Shown here in pieces: positions 54,270-62,335 of a stretch of DNA of 64,000 nt. Each line of letters starts with the position of its first letter. Positions within the stretch are counted from its first letter, which is position 1. Origin of the DNA: Kribbella sindirgiensis (GTDB taxonomy: Bacteria; Actinomycetota; Actinomycetes; Propionibacteriales; Kribbellaceae); the NCBI RefSeq assembly GCF_004331435.1, contig NZ_SJKA01000005.1, forward strand, positions 434,001-498,000. The letters are read 5' to 3'. The notes under the pieces were generated by a model, which ran no database searches, was not told the DNA's origin, and was given only the letters and a program-made list of their open reading frames with translations. Both the position numbers and the translations under genes were made by a program.

Positions 54270-55199
54270 CTACTTCAGCACGGTGAGTACCGGATCGACC
54301 CCGGTTGCCTCGACCGACCAGGCCCAGAGACGCTCCGCCAGCTCGGGGTCCTGGGCGGCGCGGCTCGGCAGGACCACCTTCGGCGTACCGCGATACTCGA
54401 AGAAGCTCGGGCCGACGAACGATCCAGGACGCAGATCCGGGTACGTCGCGGCGTACAGACTCGGCCACGCGCCCGCCGCCGCGGACTGAGCGACCACCCG
54501 CGTCGCAGCGGCCCACAACTGCGCCTGGAGGGCACGCCCGGCGAGCTCGGGGCCGGCTGCCTGCAGGTGGGTCGACGCGTACCCGGGGTGCGCCCCGACA
54601 CTCAGCAGATCGACCCCGGCGGCACGGGCACGACGGTCGAGTTCCAGCATGAAGAGCAGATTGGCGAGCTTCGACTTCCCGTACGACTCCCACTTCCGGT
54701 AGCTGCCCGCCGGCCGGCGCAGGTCGTCCTCACCGAGGCCGCGAACGGTCCTGTGCATGAACGAGCTGACCGTGACCACCCGGCTGCCCTTGACCAGCAG
54801 CGGCAACAACCGCCCGGTCAGCGCGAAGTGACCCAGATGGTTGGTGCCGAGCTGCAACTCGAACCCGTCGAGCGTCTGCCGGTACGGCGGCGCCATCACG
54901 CCGGCGTTGTTGATCAGCAAATCCAGCTTGTCGTACGACTTGACGACCTCCTCGGCCGCCCGCTGAACACTCGCGAGATCAGCCAGGTCCAACTCGAGGA
55001 CCGTCGGCGCCCGTCCGGCCTTCTGCGTCAGGGTCTCGGCCGCCTGCGCAGCCTTCTCCGGATTCCGGGCAGCGACCAGCACATCCGCGCCGTGTCTGAG
55101 CAGTTCGAGCGCGGTCTCGTACCCGAGTCCACTGGTCGCGCCCGTCACGAGCGCGAGCCGTCCGGTGAGGTCGGGAATGTCCGCCGTACGCCAGGTCAT
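54270..55199 (-). CDS. Short-chain dehydrogenase/reductase
   Basis: 309 residues. Classical-type SDR with TGATSGLG cofactor loop, NNAGVMAPP, SSFMHR holding the catalytic Ser, and YGKSKLAN with Tyr and Lys. It resembles the retinol dehydrogenase/WW-domain oxidoreductase-like subgroup (long C-terminus, GTNHLGHFALTGRLL). NADP(H) is likely because of the Arg after the second strand (AARNPEKA). Substrate unknown; monocistronic. Confidence 0.93.
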   Translation of the reverse strand: MTWRTADIPDLTGRLALVTGATSGLGYETALELLRHGADVLVAARNPEKAAQAAETLTQKAGRAPTVLELDLADLASVQRAAEEVVKSYDKLDLLINNAGVMAPPYRQTLDGFELQLGTNHLGHFALTGRLLPLLVKGSRVVTVSSFMHRTVRGLGEDDLRRPAGSYRKWESYGKSKLANLLFMLELDRRARAAGVDLLSVGAHPGYASTHLQAAGPELAGRALQAQLWAAATRVVAQSAAAGAWPSLYAATYPDLRPGSFVGPSFFEYRGTPKVVLPSRAAQDPELAERLWAWSVEATGVDPVLTVLK

Positions 55200-55248
55200 G
55201 CGCCCACAGTAGCCGTGGGCGCACGACCTGGTGTTGTTGCTGGGGTTG

Positions 55249-56718
55249 TTACGGGAGGATCTTGCGGTCCTGGAAGGCCTTCGCGACCGTCGCGGCGGCC
55301 GGCTTTCCGTACAGCAGCCGTGCAGCCTGGACGGTGTCCTGGGCCGCGGCGGCGAACGACGTGTCCGGGTCGTAGAAGAACGTCGACTCGAGGATCAGCT
55401 TGTTGGCCTTGGTCCGGCCGAGCGCCTGGTGGATGTCCCAGAGCGCGTTCGACCAGATCTCGCCGTCGTCGTGCACCTCACCGGTCTTGTCGTCGGTGGT
55501 CTTGCCGGTGTCCGTCCGGCGCAGGCAGTGCGGCTCGTCGGTCGTGTACGACGTCGCGTCCCAGTCCATCACGCACGGCAGCTCGAACCCCTTGCTCACC
55601 GGCACCGACATCGTCACGGCCCAGTAGTCGCCGAAGCCCTCGCCGATCGCGCCGGCCTCCTCCGACTCGCCGAAGTTCGGCACCACGTCGTCCTGGATCG
55701 CGTGCCCGTACTCGTGCCAGATCACCTCGGCGTCCTCGGCGTCGTCGACCCCGCCCTCGCCGACCGTGATCATGTCGGTCGACGGGTCGTAGAACGAGTT
55801 GTCCCCGGAGAACGTGTCGACCGAGAAGTCCTGCGACTCGTTGTTGACCTCGGTGAACCCGAGCTGGTGGATGTACTCCTGCGTCTGGTTGATGTGGTAA
55901 TACACCATCACCTGCTCGAACTTGTCGTTCTGGCGCTGGTAGACGAAGGTGTTCGTCTTGCTCTGGGCCAGCCCGCCCTTGGCCTCGGCGATGTTCACGT
56001 ACGTGCCGTTGAGCTTGCCGGAGCCGTCCAGATTGCGCAGGATCACATTCTTCTGCGCCAGGAACAACGCGTCCTGGTTCTTGTCGTTCTGGTCGGTCAG
56101 CTTCTCGTTCTGCTCACTGACCACCGGGTTCGGGTCGAACACCGAACCGCGGCCGTCGACGTTGTCGCTGATCACCTTCGACTCGACGACCGAGCCGGTG
56201 TCCGCGTCGACGAGCGAACGGCTGACACCCTCGGCCGAGCGGCTGGTGACGTTCCAGACCAGACGCGCGTTCGGCCCGCCGATCACCGCGAGTTGCGCGG
56301 CGCCACTGGTCGCGCCCGGCTGCGTGAGGACATTCTTGTCCGGCCCGGCGATCCGGGCACGGTTCGCGCGCGCGGTGACCGCGGCGTTGGCCTTCTGCGT
56401 CGCGGAGGCCGCGGCCAGTGTTGCGCTGACATCCAGGTTCGCCGGTACGGCGTCCCGCCCGTCCGCGATCTGCACCGCGCCGTCCTTGGCCACATGCTTG
56501 GCGTAGTACCCGTCGATCACCGGCAGCCCCTTGAAGGTCTGCTGATACCAGTAGTGCTTGCCGAGCAGCGACGTCTTGGTCTTGATCAGCTTCAGCCCGT
56601 TCGGGTTGGCCGTCGCTGCTTCCGGCGCGGCCCCCGCGGCGCTGGTGAACGACAACCCGAGCGAGACAGTGGCCAGCCCTGCGGTGACGGCCACGAGCGC
56701 CTGACGGCGTTTCCTCAT
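55249..56718 (-). CDS. Secreted metallopeptidase (FTP propeptide, M4/M36-like)
   Basis: 489 residues. Sec signal peptide (about 1-30), then a fungalysin/thermolysin-type propeptide (YWYQQTFKGLPVIDGYYAKHV), then a gluzincin catalytic domain with HEYGH at 335-339 and the third ligand Glu360 in GAIGEGFGDYWA. The HEYGH/EGFGD combination is closer to M36 than to M4. An acid-rich Ca2+-type stretch (VDDAEDAE) precedes the active site. It should be an extracellular protease activated by propeptide removal. ATG start; monocistronic. Confidence 0.9.
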   Translation of the reverse strand: MRKRRQALVAVTAGLATVSLGLSFTSAAGAAPEAATANPNGLKLIKTKTSLLGKHYWYQQTFKGLPVIDGYYAKHVAKDGAVQIADGRDAVPANLDVSATLAAASATQKANAAVTARANRARIAGPDKNVLTQPGATSGAAQLAVIGGPNARLVWNVTSRSAEGVSRSLVDADTGSVVESKVISDNVDGRGSVFDPNPVVSEQNEKLTDQNDKNQDALFLAQKNVILRNLDGSGKLNGTYVNIAEAKGGLAQSKTNTFVYQRQNDKFEQVMVYYHINQTQEYIHQLGFTEVNNESQDFSVDTFSGDNSFYDPSTDMITVGEGGVDDAEDAEVIWHEYGHAIQDDVVPNFGESEEAGAIGEGFGDYWAVTMSVPVSKGFELPCVMDWDATSYTTDEPHCLRRTDTGKTTDDKTGEVHDDGEIWSNALWDIHQALGRTKANKLILESTFFYDPDTSFAAAAQDTVQAARLLYGKPAAATVAKAFQDRKILP

Positions 56719-56958
56719 CCGTTCCCTCCCACATCCAGGTTGCGTAACGCAACCACTACGGTCCGTGGAACCCTAATTCCACGGAGTACCCGCTGGGAAG
56801 CAGATCGTCACCAGATTCGCACCGGGCAAGGGAAAACCTGTCACTCGATAAAGAGTCGCTGACGTGCGCCGGCAGTTATCCACAGATCTCGAAACCCACC
56901 CCACCGCTCCTCCCCGCCCGCCTACGGTCGAAGGACCGACGTGATCTGGGGAGTACAG
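56719..56958. other. Divergent region between metallopeptidase and the RelA/SpoT-fold gene
   Basis: 240 bases without a gene, less GC-rich than the DNA to its left. It contains an exact TTATCCACA (56876-56884), the DnaA-box consensus, about 80 bases before the RelA/SpoT-fold gene. A single box may be chance. GGGGAG (56948-56953) is that gene's ribosome-binding site. Confidence 0.4.
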
Positions 56959-57777
56959 ATGCCACCCGCTTCGGACCGCCCACCCGAGCCGTCCACCTTG
57001 CACCGTGCCTTCTCAATCGGCGGCCCGCTCGACTGGGGCGATCACCCGCTCTCTGCTGCAGAGATCGCCAGACTCCACGGCGCCAAGGCAACCCGCAAGA
57101 GCCTCCGCCTCCTCGAAGAAGCCGTCGCCATCGAGCCCCGGATCACCGCCGACTTCCTGGCCTCACTCCCCGACGCCGCCTCGCCGTACCAACTCGCCCG
57201 CCGAGTCAAGTCCCCCGAGTCGCTGGCCCGCAAGATTCGCGACTCTGCGGTCAAGCACAGGCGCGTACCGCTGGACGATCTTCTGCGGTACACCGTCCAG
57301 GCCGCCTCCCCGGACGACCTCGTCGACTCCGCGCGCGGCACGGTTGACCAGCTGACCGATCGCGGCTGGCGGGTCGTGTACGCGATGCACTCATACACCG
57401 ACGGATCGCGCTACAAGGGCCTCCACGCCTACCTGGCTGCGCCTGGCGGAGCTCGGGTCGAGATTCAGTTCCACTCTGCGGCCTCGGCAAGGATCAAGGA
57501 GCTGACGACGCCTTGGTACGAGATCGAGCGCAGCCTACGGGCAGCTACCCACGATCGCGATGTCGCCCGTCAGAAGTGCGTGGACCTCTCGGCTACGCTC
57601 TCGCCGCCCGCGGGAATCGAGGGGTTGACGGCATTGGGCGGAAAAGATGTCACGGTCAAGAACTACAGTGATTCGAGGGCGCATACACCACCGCCCGGTC
57701 GGCAGGACTCCCAAGTCGATTCGCGCCGAGCGGTGGGGCAATCAATGACCAGGAGGAACGGCGGGATGATGCGATGA
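56959..57777 (+). CDS. RelA/SpoT-fold nucleotidyltransferase-like protein (toxSAS-like candidate)
   Basis: 272 residues. Residues 80-190 carry the order of motifs of a (p)ppGpp-synthetase fold: Lys84-Ser85 in KSPESLARKI, Asp106-Asp107 and Arg110-Tyr111 in LDDLLRYTV, Tyr152 to His156 in YKGLH, and Glu168 to His172 in EIQFH. In RelA-type synthetases the matching KSxxSI, DxxG/R, YkSlH and ExQ residues bind ATP and the acceptor. There is no hydrolase, TGS or ACT domain and no membrane segment. The start ATG has GGGGAG five bases upstream. The gene overlaps a small acidic partner by ATGA, the arrangement of toxSAS toxin-antitoxin pairs that make alarmones or pyrophosphorylate tRNA. The acceptor is unknown; an effector-immunity pair is an alternative. 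Confidence 0.72.
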   Translation: MPPASDRPPEPSTLHRAFSIGGPLDWGDHPLSAAEIARLHGAKATRKSLRLLEEAVAIEPRITADFLASLPDAASPYQLARRVKSPESLARKIRDSAVKHRRVPLDDLLRYTVQAASPDDLVDSARGTVDQLTDRGWRVVYAMHSYTDGSRYKGLHAYLAAPGGARVEIQFHSAASARIKELTTPWYEIERSLRAATHDRDVARQKCVDLSATLSPPAGIEGLTALGGKDVTVKNYSDSRAHTPPPGRQDSQVDSRRAVGQSMTRRNGGMMR

Positions 57778-58085
57778 GACTCTTTCTGGTGAAGGAACAG
57801 GGCGAGCCGCGCTGGGTCGCTGCTCTCGCGAACGAGAACATGTACGGCTATGTCGCGAACACAGGCAAGTTCCACGACAACTATGCCCTCCGCAACGACT
57901 ACTACATGGAACGAGACTTCACCTACGAGGAGATCGGTCCAGCCGAGGCGCGCCGTCTGATCGACGGCGGACTCGGGCGATTCGACGAGAGCGAGGACGA
58001 CGACGTCCTAGCCCTGTGGCGCGACGATCCCAGGCCGCTCGACCCAGCCGATGTGCTCTCGATAGTCGCCGGCTTCGACCGCTGA
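57774..58085 (+). CDS. Small acidic partner protein (candidate antitoxin/immunity protein)
   Basis: 103 residues, with an acidic second half (FDESEDDDVLALW). Aromatic-rich centre (NMYGYVANTGKFHDNYALRNDYYMERDFTYEEI) and the segment GPAEARRLIDGGLGRFDE. I do not recognise a named family and see no DNA-binding domain or enzyme motif. Its ATG lies within the stop of the RelA/SpoT-fold gene (ATGA), so both are made together, and a hairpin follows 33 bases after the stop. A role in neutralising the upstream protein is inferred from this arrangement alone. Confidence 0.7.
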   Translation: MRLFLVKEQGEPRWVAALANENMYGYVANTGKFHDNYALRNDYYMERDFTYEEIGPAEARRLIDGGLGRFDESEDDDVLALWRDDPRPLDPADVLSIVAGFDR

Positions 58086-58117
58086 AACTGCCGGAGACGA
58101 TCCCCTCCCTGCCATTC

Positions 58118-58160
58118 GCAGGCTGGGCGCGGGACGAGCCGGGCACGACGCCCAGCCTGC
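58118..58160 (+). terminator. Terminator hairpin of the RelA/SpoT-fold operon
   Basis: GCAGGCTGGGCG (58118-58129) and CGCCCAGCCTGC (58149-58160) are perfect 12-bp arms with a 19-base loop. It closes the two-gene unit. Confidence 0.75.
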
Positions 58161-58437
58161 GTGACGGGACAACCTGCCTACGCCGGTCTTCTGCGCCAAC
58201 GCCCTTCCGCGCCGCTTTTCGTCCTGCCCTGCCCTGCCCAAATCGAGCCGCCACCAGTCAGCGATCCATGTTTTCGACGCGTGACTCCCCACGCTCGGAT
58301 TCAGCCGCGGCTGCCTGTCCGCCCGTTCAGGACCGCGTCGCTGCAGCAACCTGCAACCTGTGGACAACCCACCCCGCCGAACACTCTCCGTATGCCACCC
58401 TTACACCAACAGCACACAAGAACGGAGCCCCACCACA
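58161..58437. other. Intergenic region before the lipoprotein remnant
   Basis: No gene seen. It includes TGTGGACAA (58359-58367), the complement of TTGTCCACA, the DnaA-box form preferred in streptomycetes. Together with the box at 56876 it brackets the RelA/SpoT-fold pair, but two boxes 1.5 kb apart are not an origin. Confidence 0.4.
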
Positions 58438-59046
58438 TGCCCCGCCGACCGCTACTCGCCGCCGTCGCCACGCTCAGCAGCCTCACCCTGCTGACCGCCT
58501 GCAACGACTCCCCCGAAGCCGGCCGGCCCAACACAACCCCCACCACGACCTCTCCGACCACAAGCCCGACAGCTACGGCGCCATCCACGCCATCCCGGAC
58601 CACGGCGGAGCAGGCTGCCGTCGCGGCTGCCAAGGCGCTACGTTGTGGCATGGGCCGCCATCGACAAGGCGCTCAACAACCCTCCTGCCGCGAGTCGCGC
58701 CGAACTGCTGAAGGCCGGTGCAGGCGGGAATTGGCTCATTCAGGTGTGGGGCAACGTCGAGTTCAACCAGCAGCGCGGCTGGTACCAAGACGGCAAAGTC
58801 CACGTGGAGTCGATGACCGCCACGTCGGTCGAAACCACAGGTGAGCAACCCGAGGTGAATCTCAGCGCGTGCCTGAACTCGACCAAGGTCACACTCCGAT
58901 ACCTAGCGACACGTAAGCCCGTGCCTCTCGGGCCCGGGACGAGCGGGCGAAGCAAGGTACAAGCAAAACTGGTCTTCACGCCTCCGGACGGGCAGACCAA
59001 GGAGATGTGGTTCCTTGTCGATCAGCAGGACACGGGCGAATGCTGA
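58438..59046 (+). pseudogene. Lipoprotein gene with a single-base frameshift
   Basis: The first frame starts at ATG (ACGGAG upstream) and gives a lipoprotein signal LLAAVATLSSLTLLTAC, a Thr/Pro/Ser linker and then TAEQAAVAAAKALR. At about 58643 the sense passes to another frame, which continues as VAWAAIDKALNNPPAASRAELL and runs to a stop at 59046. Dropping one T from CGTTGTGG restores a 200-residue lipoprotein. The C-terminal half looks like the secreted/lipoprotein partners found in actinobacterial conjugative elements, but I cannot name the family. Real decay and a sequencing error are both possible. Confidence 0.7.
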
Positions 59047-60033
59047 GGCTCGTCCTCCGGCTATTCGCCGGCCTCCTCATCAGCACGACTCTGACAACTG
59101 TTGCCTTCGCGGCAACAGCGACTGAAGGCAAGAAGCTGCCGCCAAAGCCTAACGGCGACTACATTCCGCTGTGCCTGCCGAACGGCCGATGCTACTGGGC
59201 TCCTCGTTCTACGATCGAGATCCCGCAGGGCGAGAAGACGCCAGGGAAGAAGCCCGCCAAGTCGACGGCCCGGAGGCCGGAGCGGGCCTGCTTCGACGGC
59301 GGTGCCGCACGCTCCTGCACGTCCGATCCGGGCAATTGGTCGAACAGCCAACAGTGCTACCTGCAGCGTCTCTCCCCGCAGCCCCCCGAGGAGTGACCCC
59401 TCCTGGCAGGGGCACACTGACGGCGCCATCTGGTCTTGTATTCGCGAGCAGGGCATACGGTTCGTGACGCGGTGGATCTGGTTGCCTGGTAGGCCCGACA
59501 CCGAGGCGGTCGACCCAGTGACGTTGGCCTATCAGGCAATTGGGGAGATGCAGCTGGCTCCGCCGCTCATCAAGACGGCACCGGCACCCGGTCAGATCGG
59601 CCTGGTGAACATGCCGGTCTGGTTGTGGGTGACGAAGACCGAGAACACCTGGGGCCCGATCGTTCGAAGTGCGCGCGTGCCGGGGTTGACTGTGACCGTG
59701 ACGGCTCACGTGAAGGCCATCAACTGGTCTATGGGCGACGGCAAGACGGTTCGATGCGAGGGCCCGGGGACTCCTTACAACAAGTCGATGGGCGTGAAGA
59801 CCTCGCCTACCTGCGGGCACCGGTACGTGAAGACCTCGCGGAAGCTACCGAACTGCAAGTACCCAGTAGCAGCGGTCGCGCAATGGGACATCACCTGGCA
59901 AAGCACCCTTGGCGACACCGGCCAGATCGCCATGACCCAGCAAGCCACGACCCAACTCCGCATCGGCGAAGCAGTACCGGTGCTCGTCGATCGAGACGGC
60001 GGCCAGACCACACCAGTCGCGCCGGAATGCTGA
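59040..60033 (+). pseudogene. Secreted protein gene with a frameshift in a C6 run
   Basis: ATG 59040 overlaps the lipoprotein stop by seven bases. The first frame encodes a signal peptide (LRLVLRLFAGLLISTTLTTVAFA) and a Lys/Pro-rich segment and hits TGA at 59396. From the C6 run at 59382-59387 the downstream frame continues SDPSWQGHTDGAIWSCIREQ and reads on to 60033, with CRV-type cysteine pairs and a PKD-like segment SMGDGKTVRCEGPG...CGHRYVKTS. Removing one C joins them into about 330 residues. Two neighbouring genes broken in the same way point to decay or to base-calling errors in this stretch. Confidence 0.7.
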
Positions 60034-60324
60034 CGGCAGGCGCCGTACGCCGGTAGCTCGAGGGCACCGGGGAGACGATCAGCGCGATGCTTCCGAGCGC
60101 CGTACGCACCTCACTGTCATCCGGCGTGCGTCTCGGCGGCCTGCTGCCGACCGTGGATCCCTCGGAGTGGCTGCCGCCGTATCCGGACATGCCACACTCG
60201 CCGGCTGGAGGTCGCCGCACCGCGCTGGCCAGCCGGCTGGAACTCCTCGACGCCGTGGAGTAGCGGACCGGAACTGGCCGATTCTCTGCCTACTGTTGGA
60301 TCCGCCGATCGGAGAGGATCCGCC
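60034..60324. other. Gap between broken genes
   Basis: 291 bases. A 58-codon frame (60087-60263, ending ASRLELLDAVE) with GGGGAGA about 12 bases upstream looks protein-like, but it matches nothing I know and may be another remnant. I do not call it a gene. Confidence 0.3.
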
Positions 60325-61116
60325 ATGATCAAGCTGAGCCTGCAGGCCCTGAACCGCGTCACCCTGGACCGCCAGCGGCTCCTCGAACGCCACGACGCGA
60401 CCACCCTGGAGGCGATCGAACACCTCGTCGGCATGCAGACCCAAGCCCCGCAAGCGCCGTACGTCGGCCTCTGGACCCGGCTCACGAACTTCCCACCCCC
60501 TGGAAACTCGCCACGCGGTCCGCGGATCGATGATGCGGGCAACCATCCACCTGGTCTCCAGCCGTGACTTCCTCGCGTTCCGCCCGCTCATCCAGCCCCG
60601 GCTGGAACGCGAGGTCTACCAGAACCAGACCTTCGGCCGGCACCGCCTGGAAGGCCTGGACATGGACGCCGTCCTCGCTGCCGGCATCGCCCGCATGACC
60701 GAAAGCCCAGCCATCGCCGCCCAACTCCGCGACCACCTGGCTCCGCCCTACCCCGACCGAGACCCCGCCGCCCCTAGCGCACGCGGTCCGCTGTCTCCTC
60801 CCCACCATCCAAAACCCGCCCAGAGGACTCCGGACCAAGTCTGGCCAACCAACCCTCACGACCGCGAACCTCTGGCTCCCCAACACCCACCGACGACTCG
60901 ACCGCGACTGTGGAGGCGATGATCCTCCGCTACCTCACCACCTACGGCCCCGCCTCAGTAGCCGACGCCCAACCCTGGTCCGGCCTGACCCGCCTCTCCG
61001 AAACCTTCGACCGCCTCGACCTACGCACCTAGACCGACGCCACCACCGACCGAACCCTCTACGACCTCCCGGACCTCCCCTCCCCCACGGAGAAACCGAA
61101 GCCCCCACCCGCTTGA
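60325..61116 (+). pseudogene. Winged-helix DNA-binding (HTH_42/AlkZ-like) protein remnant
   Basis: A good start (GGAGAGGA, ATG) begins LSLQALNRVTLDRQRLLER...VGMQTQAPQAPYVGLWTRL, typical of the winged-helix DNA-binding (AlkZ-like) family. Sense moves to a second frame after a C5 run near 60496 (LETRHAVRGS, MMRATIHLVSSRDFLAFRPL), to a third near 60770 (LAHAVRCLLPTIQNPP, GQPTLTTANLWL), and back near 60915 (MILRYLTTYGPASVADAQPW), followed by an in-frame TAG at 61030 and residual sense (TLYDLPDLP). Three frameshifts and a stop make this a certain pseudogene. Relatives protect against or unhook DNA crosslinks. Confidence 0.85.
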
Positions 61117-61264
61117 TCTCAGCGTCGCCTTGAGAGCCCTCACGCTCCACCAGGTCCTAACTCAGGGCGCAGTCTCCACAATGGCCAACCTGTCGCGCCC
61201 TGGAAACTGACCATGAAGAACAAGAAGACGGCCGCATTGCCCATTCCACGAGGCCCATCGCAAC

Positions 61265-62314
61265 TCATCGGCGCTGCAGATATACCTCAAGAGCACTGAT
61301 ACGTTCTGCCACCGACGGCTGGCCTGTGAGCCAGTCGGGCTGCGCGAAGCCGCCTCGACGCTGCCCGCCCTCGTGCTGGGCTTGCCATCCGTAGAGGACC
61401 TCGAGGAATTTGCGGCCGTAGCCAAGGTCAGCCGTCGCGTGATCGGCCATCCGCTCGGCCAGTTTGTTCGCTCCGATGAACAGCAATGGAGAGAAGAGTG
61501 GCGCGAGAAACGCCAACGGCACGGCAAGGCTGTCGTAGAAGATCAATGCGCCGAAGATCAAGCCCAGATAGGCGACGAGGAGAAACCCGATGATGGTGCA
61601 TCCGACTGCCGGGATCGTCCGGCTCAGCTTGAGCAGTTGCCAGACCACGAAGCCGACGAGTCGCGCCGGAACCGAATACCAGTGCAGTACGCGACTGAGC
61701 CATAGGTGGCCGTGACGACGCACTGAGAAGTCATGAGCGAGTGCCGCCTCCAAGTGACTCGGAGGCAAGGTGTAGAGCGCCCAACTCGTCACCGAGACCG
61801 TGTTACCGCCGGTCGCCGGACCGGTTGGGGTTTCGGCCCGTTGAATCCACACCGTGAACCTGCTCGGGTCGACTCCGGACCTCTGCGCGACGGCGTACCA
61901 GATGGGAGCGAGGCGCTGGTTCTCCACCATAGTCGGACGCCGTAGTCCGAGCAGGAAGCGTGCGATCAGGCCGTCCGACCCCGGCCAGAACACGACGAGC
62001 CCCGTGACGAGCCATGCGCCGACGACAACGACCGGGTTCCAGTCGAATGTTCCCGACAGCCAATAGATGATGACGAAGCTCGCAGCAGCCCAGAGCAGCA
62101 TCGCGACGAACTCAGCAGCGAACATGCCAGAACCACCAACTGCACCCGATGCGGCAGGCCCGCCGATCCCACGCTGGTCCTGCCCATGCAGACCGTTGAA
62201 TGGAAGCTGCGGCACGGCATTGTCCCCGCCCGGTGTACTCGATGCCGAGTCGCGAGAACCACGCTCTGGCGAGCCATCATCGGGACGGTCGTCCCGGTTC
62301 TGCGAGTTGTTCAT
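61265..62314 (-). CDS. M48-like membrane protein lacking the HExxH motif
   Basis: 349 residues. A Gly/Ser/Asp-rich N-terminus (1-60), paired membrane helices (about 66-87 and 95-112), a soluble region, and further helices (about 222-262 and 268-286). The stretch SHLEAALAHDFSVRRHGHLWLSRVLHWYSVP (190-216) aligns by eye with the M48/HtpX active-site helix LAAVLAHELGHxxxxH, but HE is His194-Asp195 and the second zinc His is Val198. Proteolysis is therefore doubtful. It stands next to a peptidoglycan hydrolase gene in the same direction, as in actinobacterial conjugative elements. ATG with GAGGCGG upstream. Confidence 0.7.
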   Translation of the reverse strand: MNNSQNRDDRPDDGSPERGSRDSASSTPGGDNAVPQLPFNGLHGQDQRGIGGPAASGAVGGSGMFAAEFVAMLLWAAASFVIIYWLSGTFDWNPVVVVGAWLVTGLVVFWPGSDGLIARFLLGLRRPTMVENQRLAPIWYAVAQRSGVDPSRFTVWIQRAETPTGPATGGNTVSVTSWALYTLPPSHLEAALAHDFSVRRHGHLWLSRVLHWYSVPARLVGFVVWQLLKLSRTIPAVGCTIIGFLLVAYLGLIFGALIFYDSLAVPLAFLAPLFSPLLFIGANKLAERMADHATADLGYGRKFLEVLYGWQAQHEGGQRRGGFAQPDWLTGQPSVAERISALEVYLQRR

Positions 62315-62335
62315 GTACCGCCTCAGCAGTTGGAA

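Noticed and set aside
56876-58367. Two exact DnaA-box 9-mers flanking the RelA/SpoT-fold pair as a possible replication origin
   Set aside because: Only two boxes 1.5 kb apart, no AT-rich unwinding element, no rep or dnaA/dnaN gene; chance matches cannot be excluded.
60087-60263. A 58-codon frame with a distant ribosome-binding site
   Set aside because: No family match, poor spacing and a location among broken genes; insufficient support for a gene.
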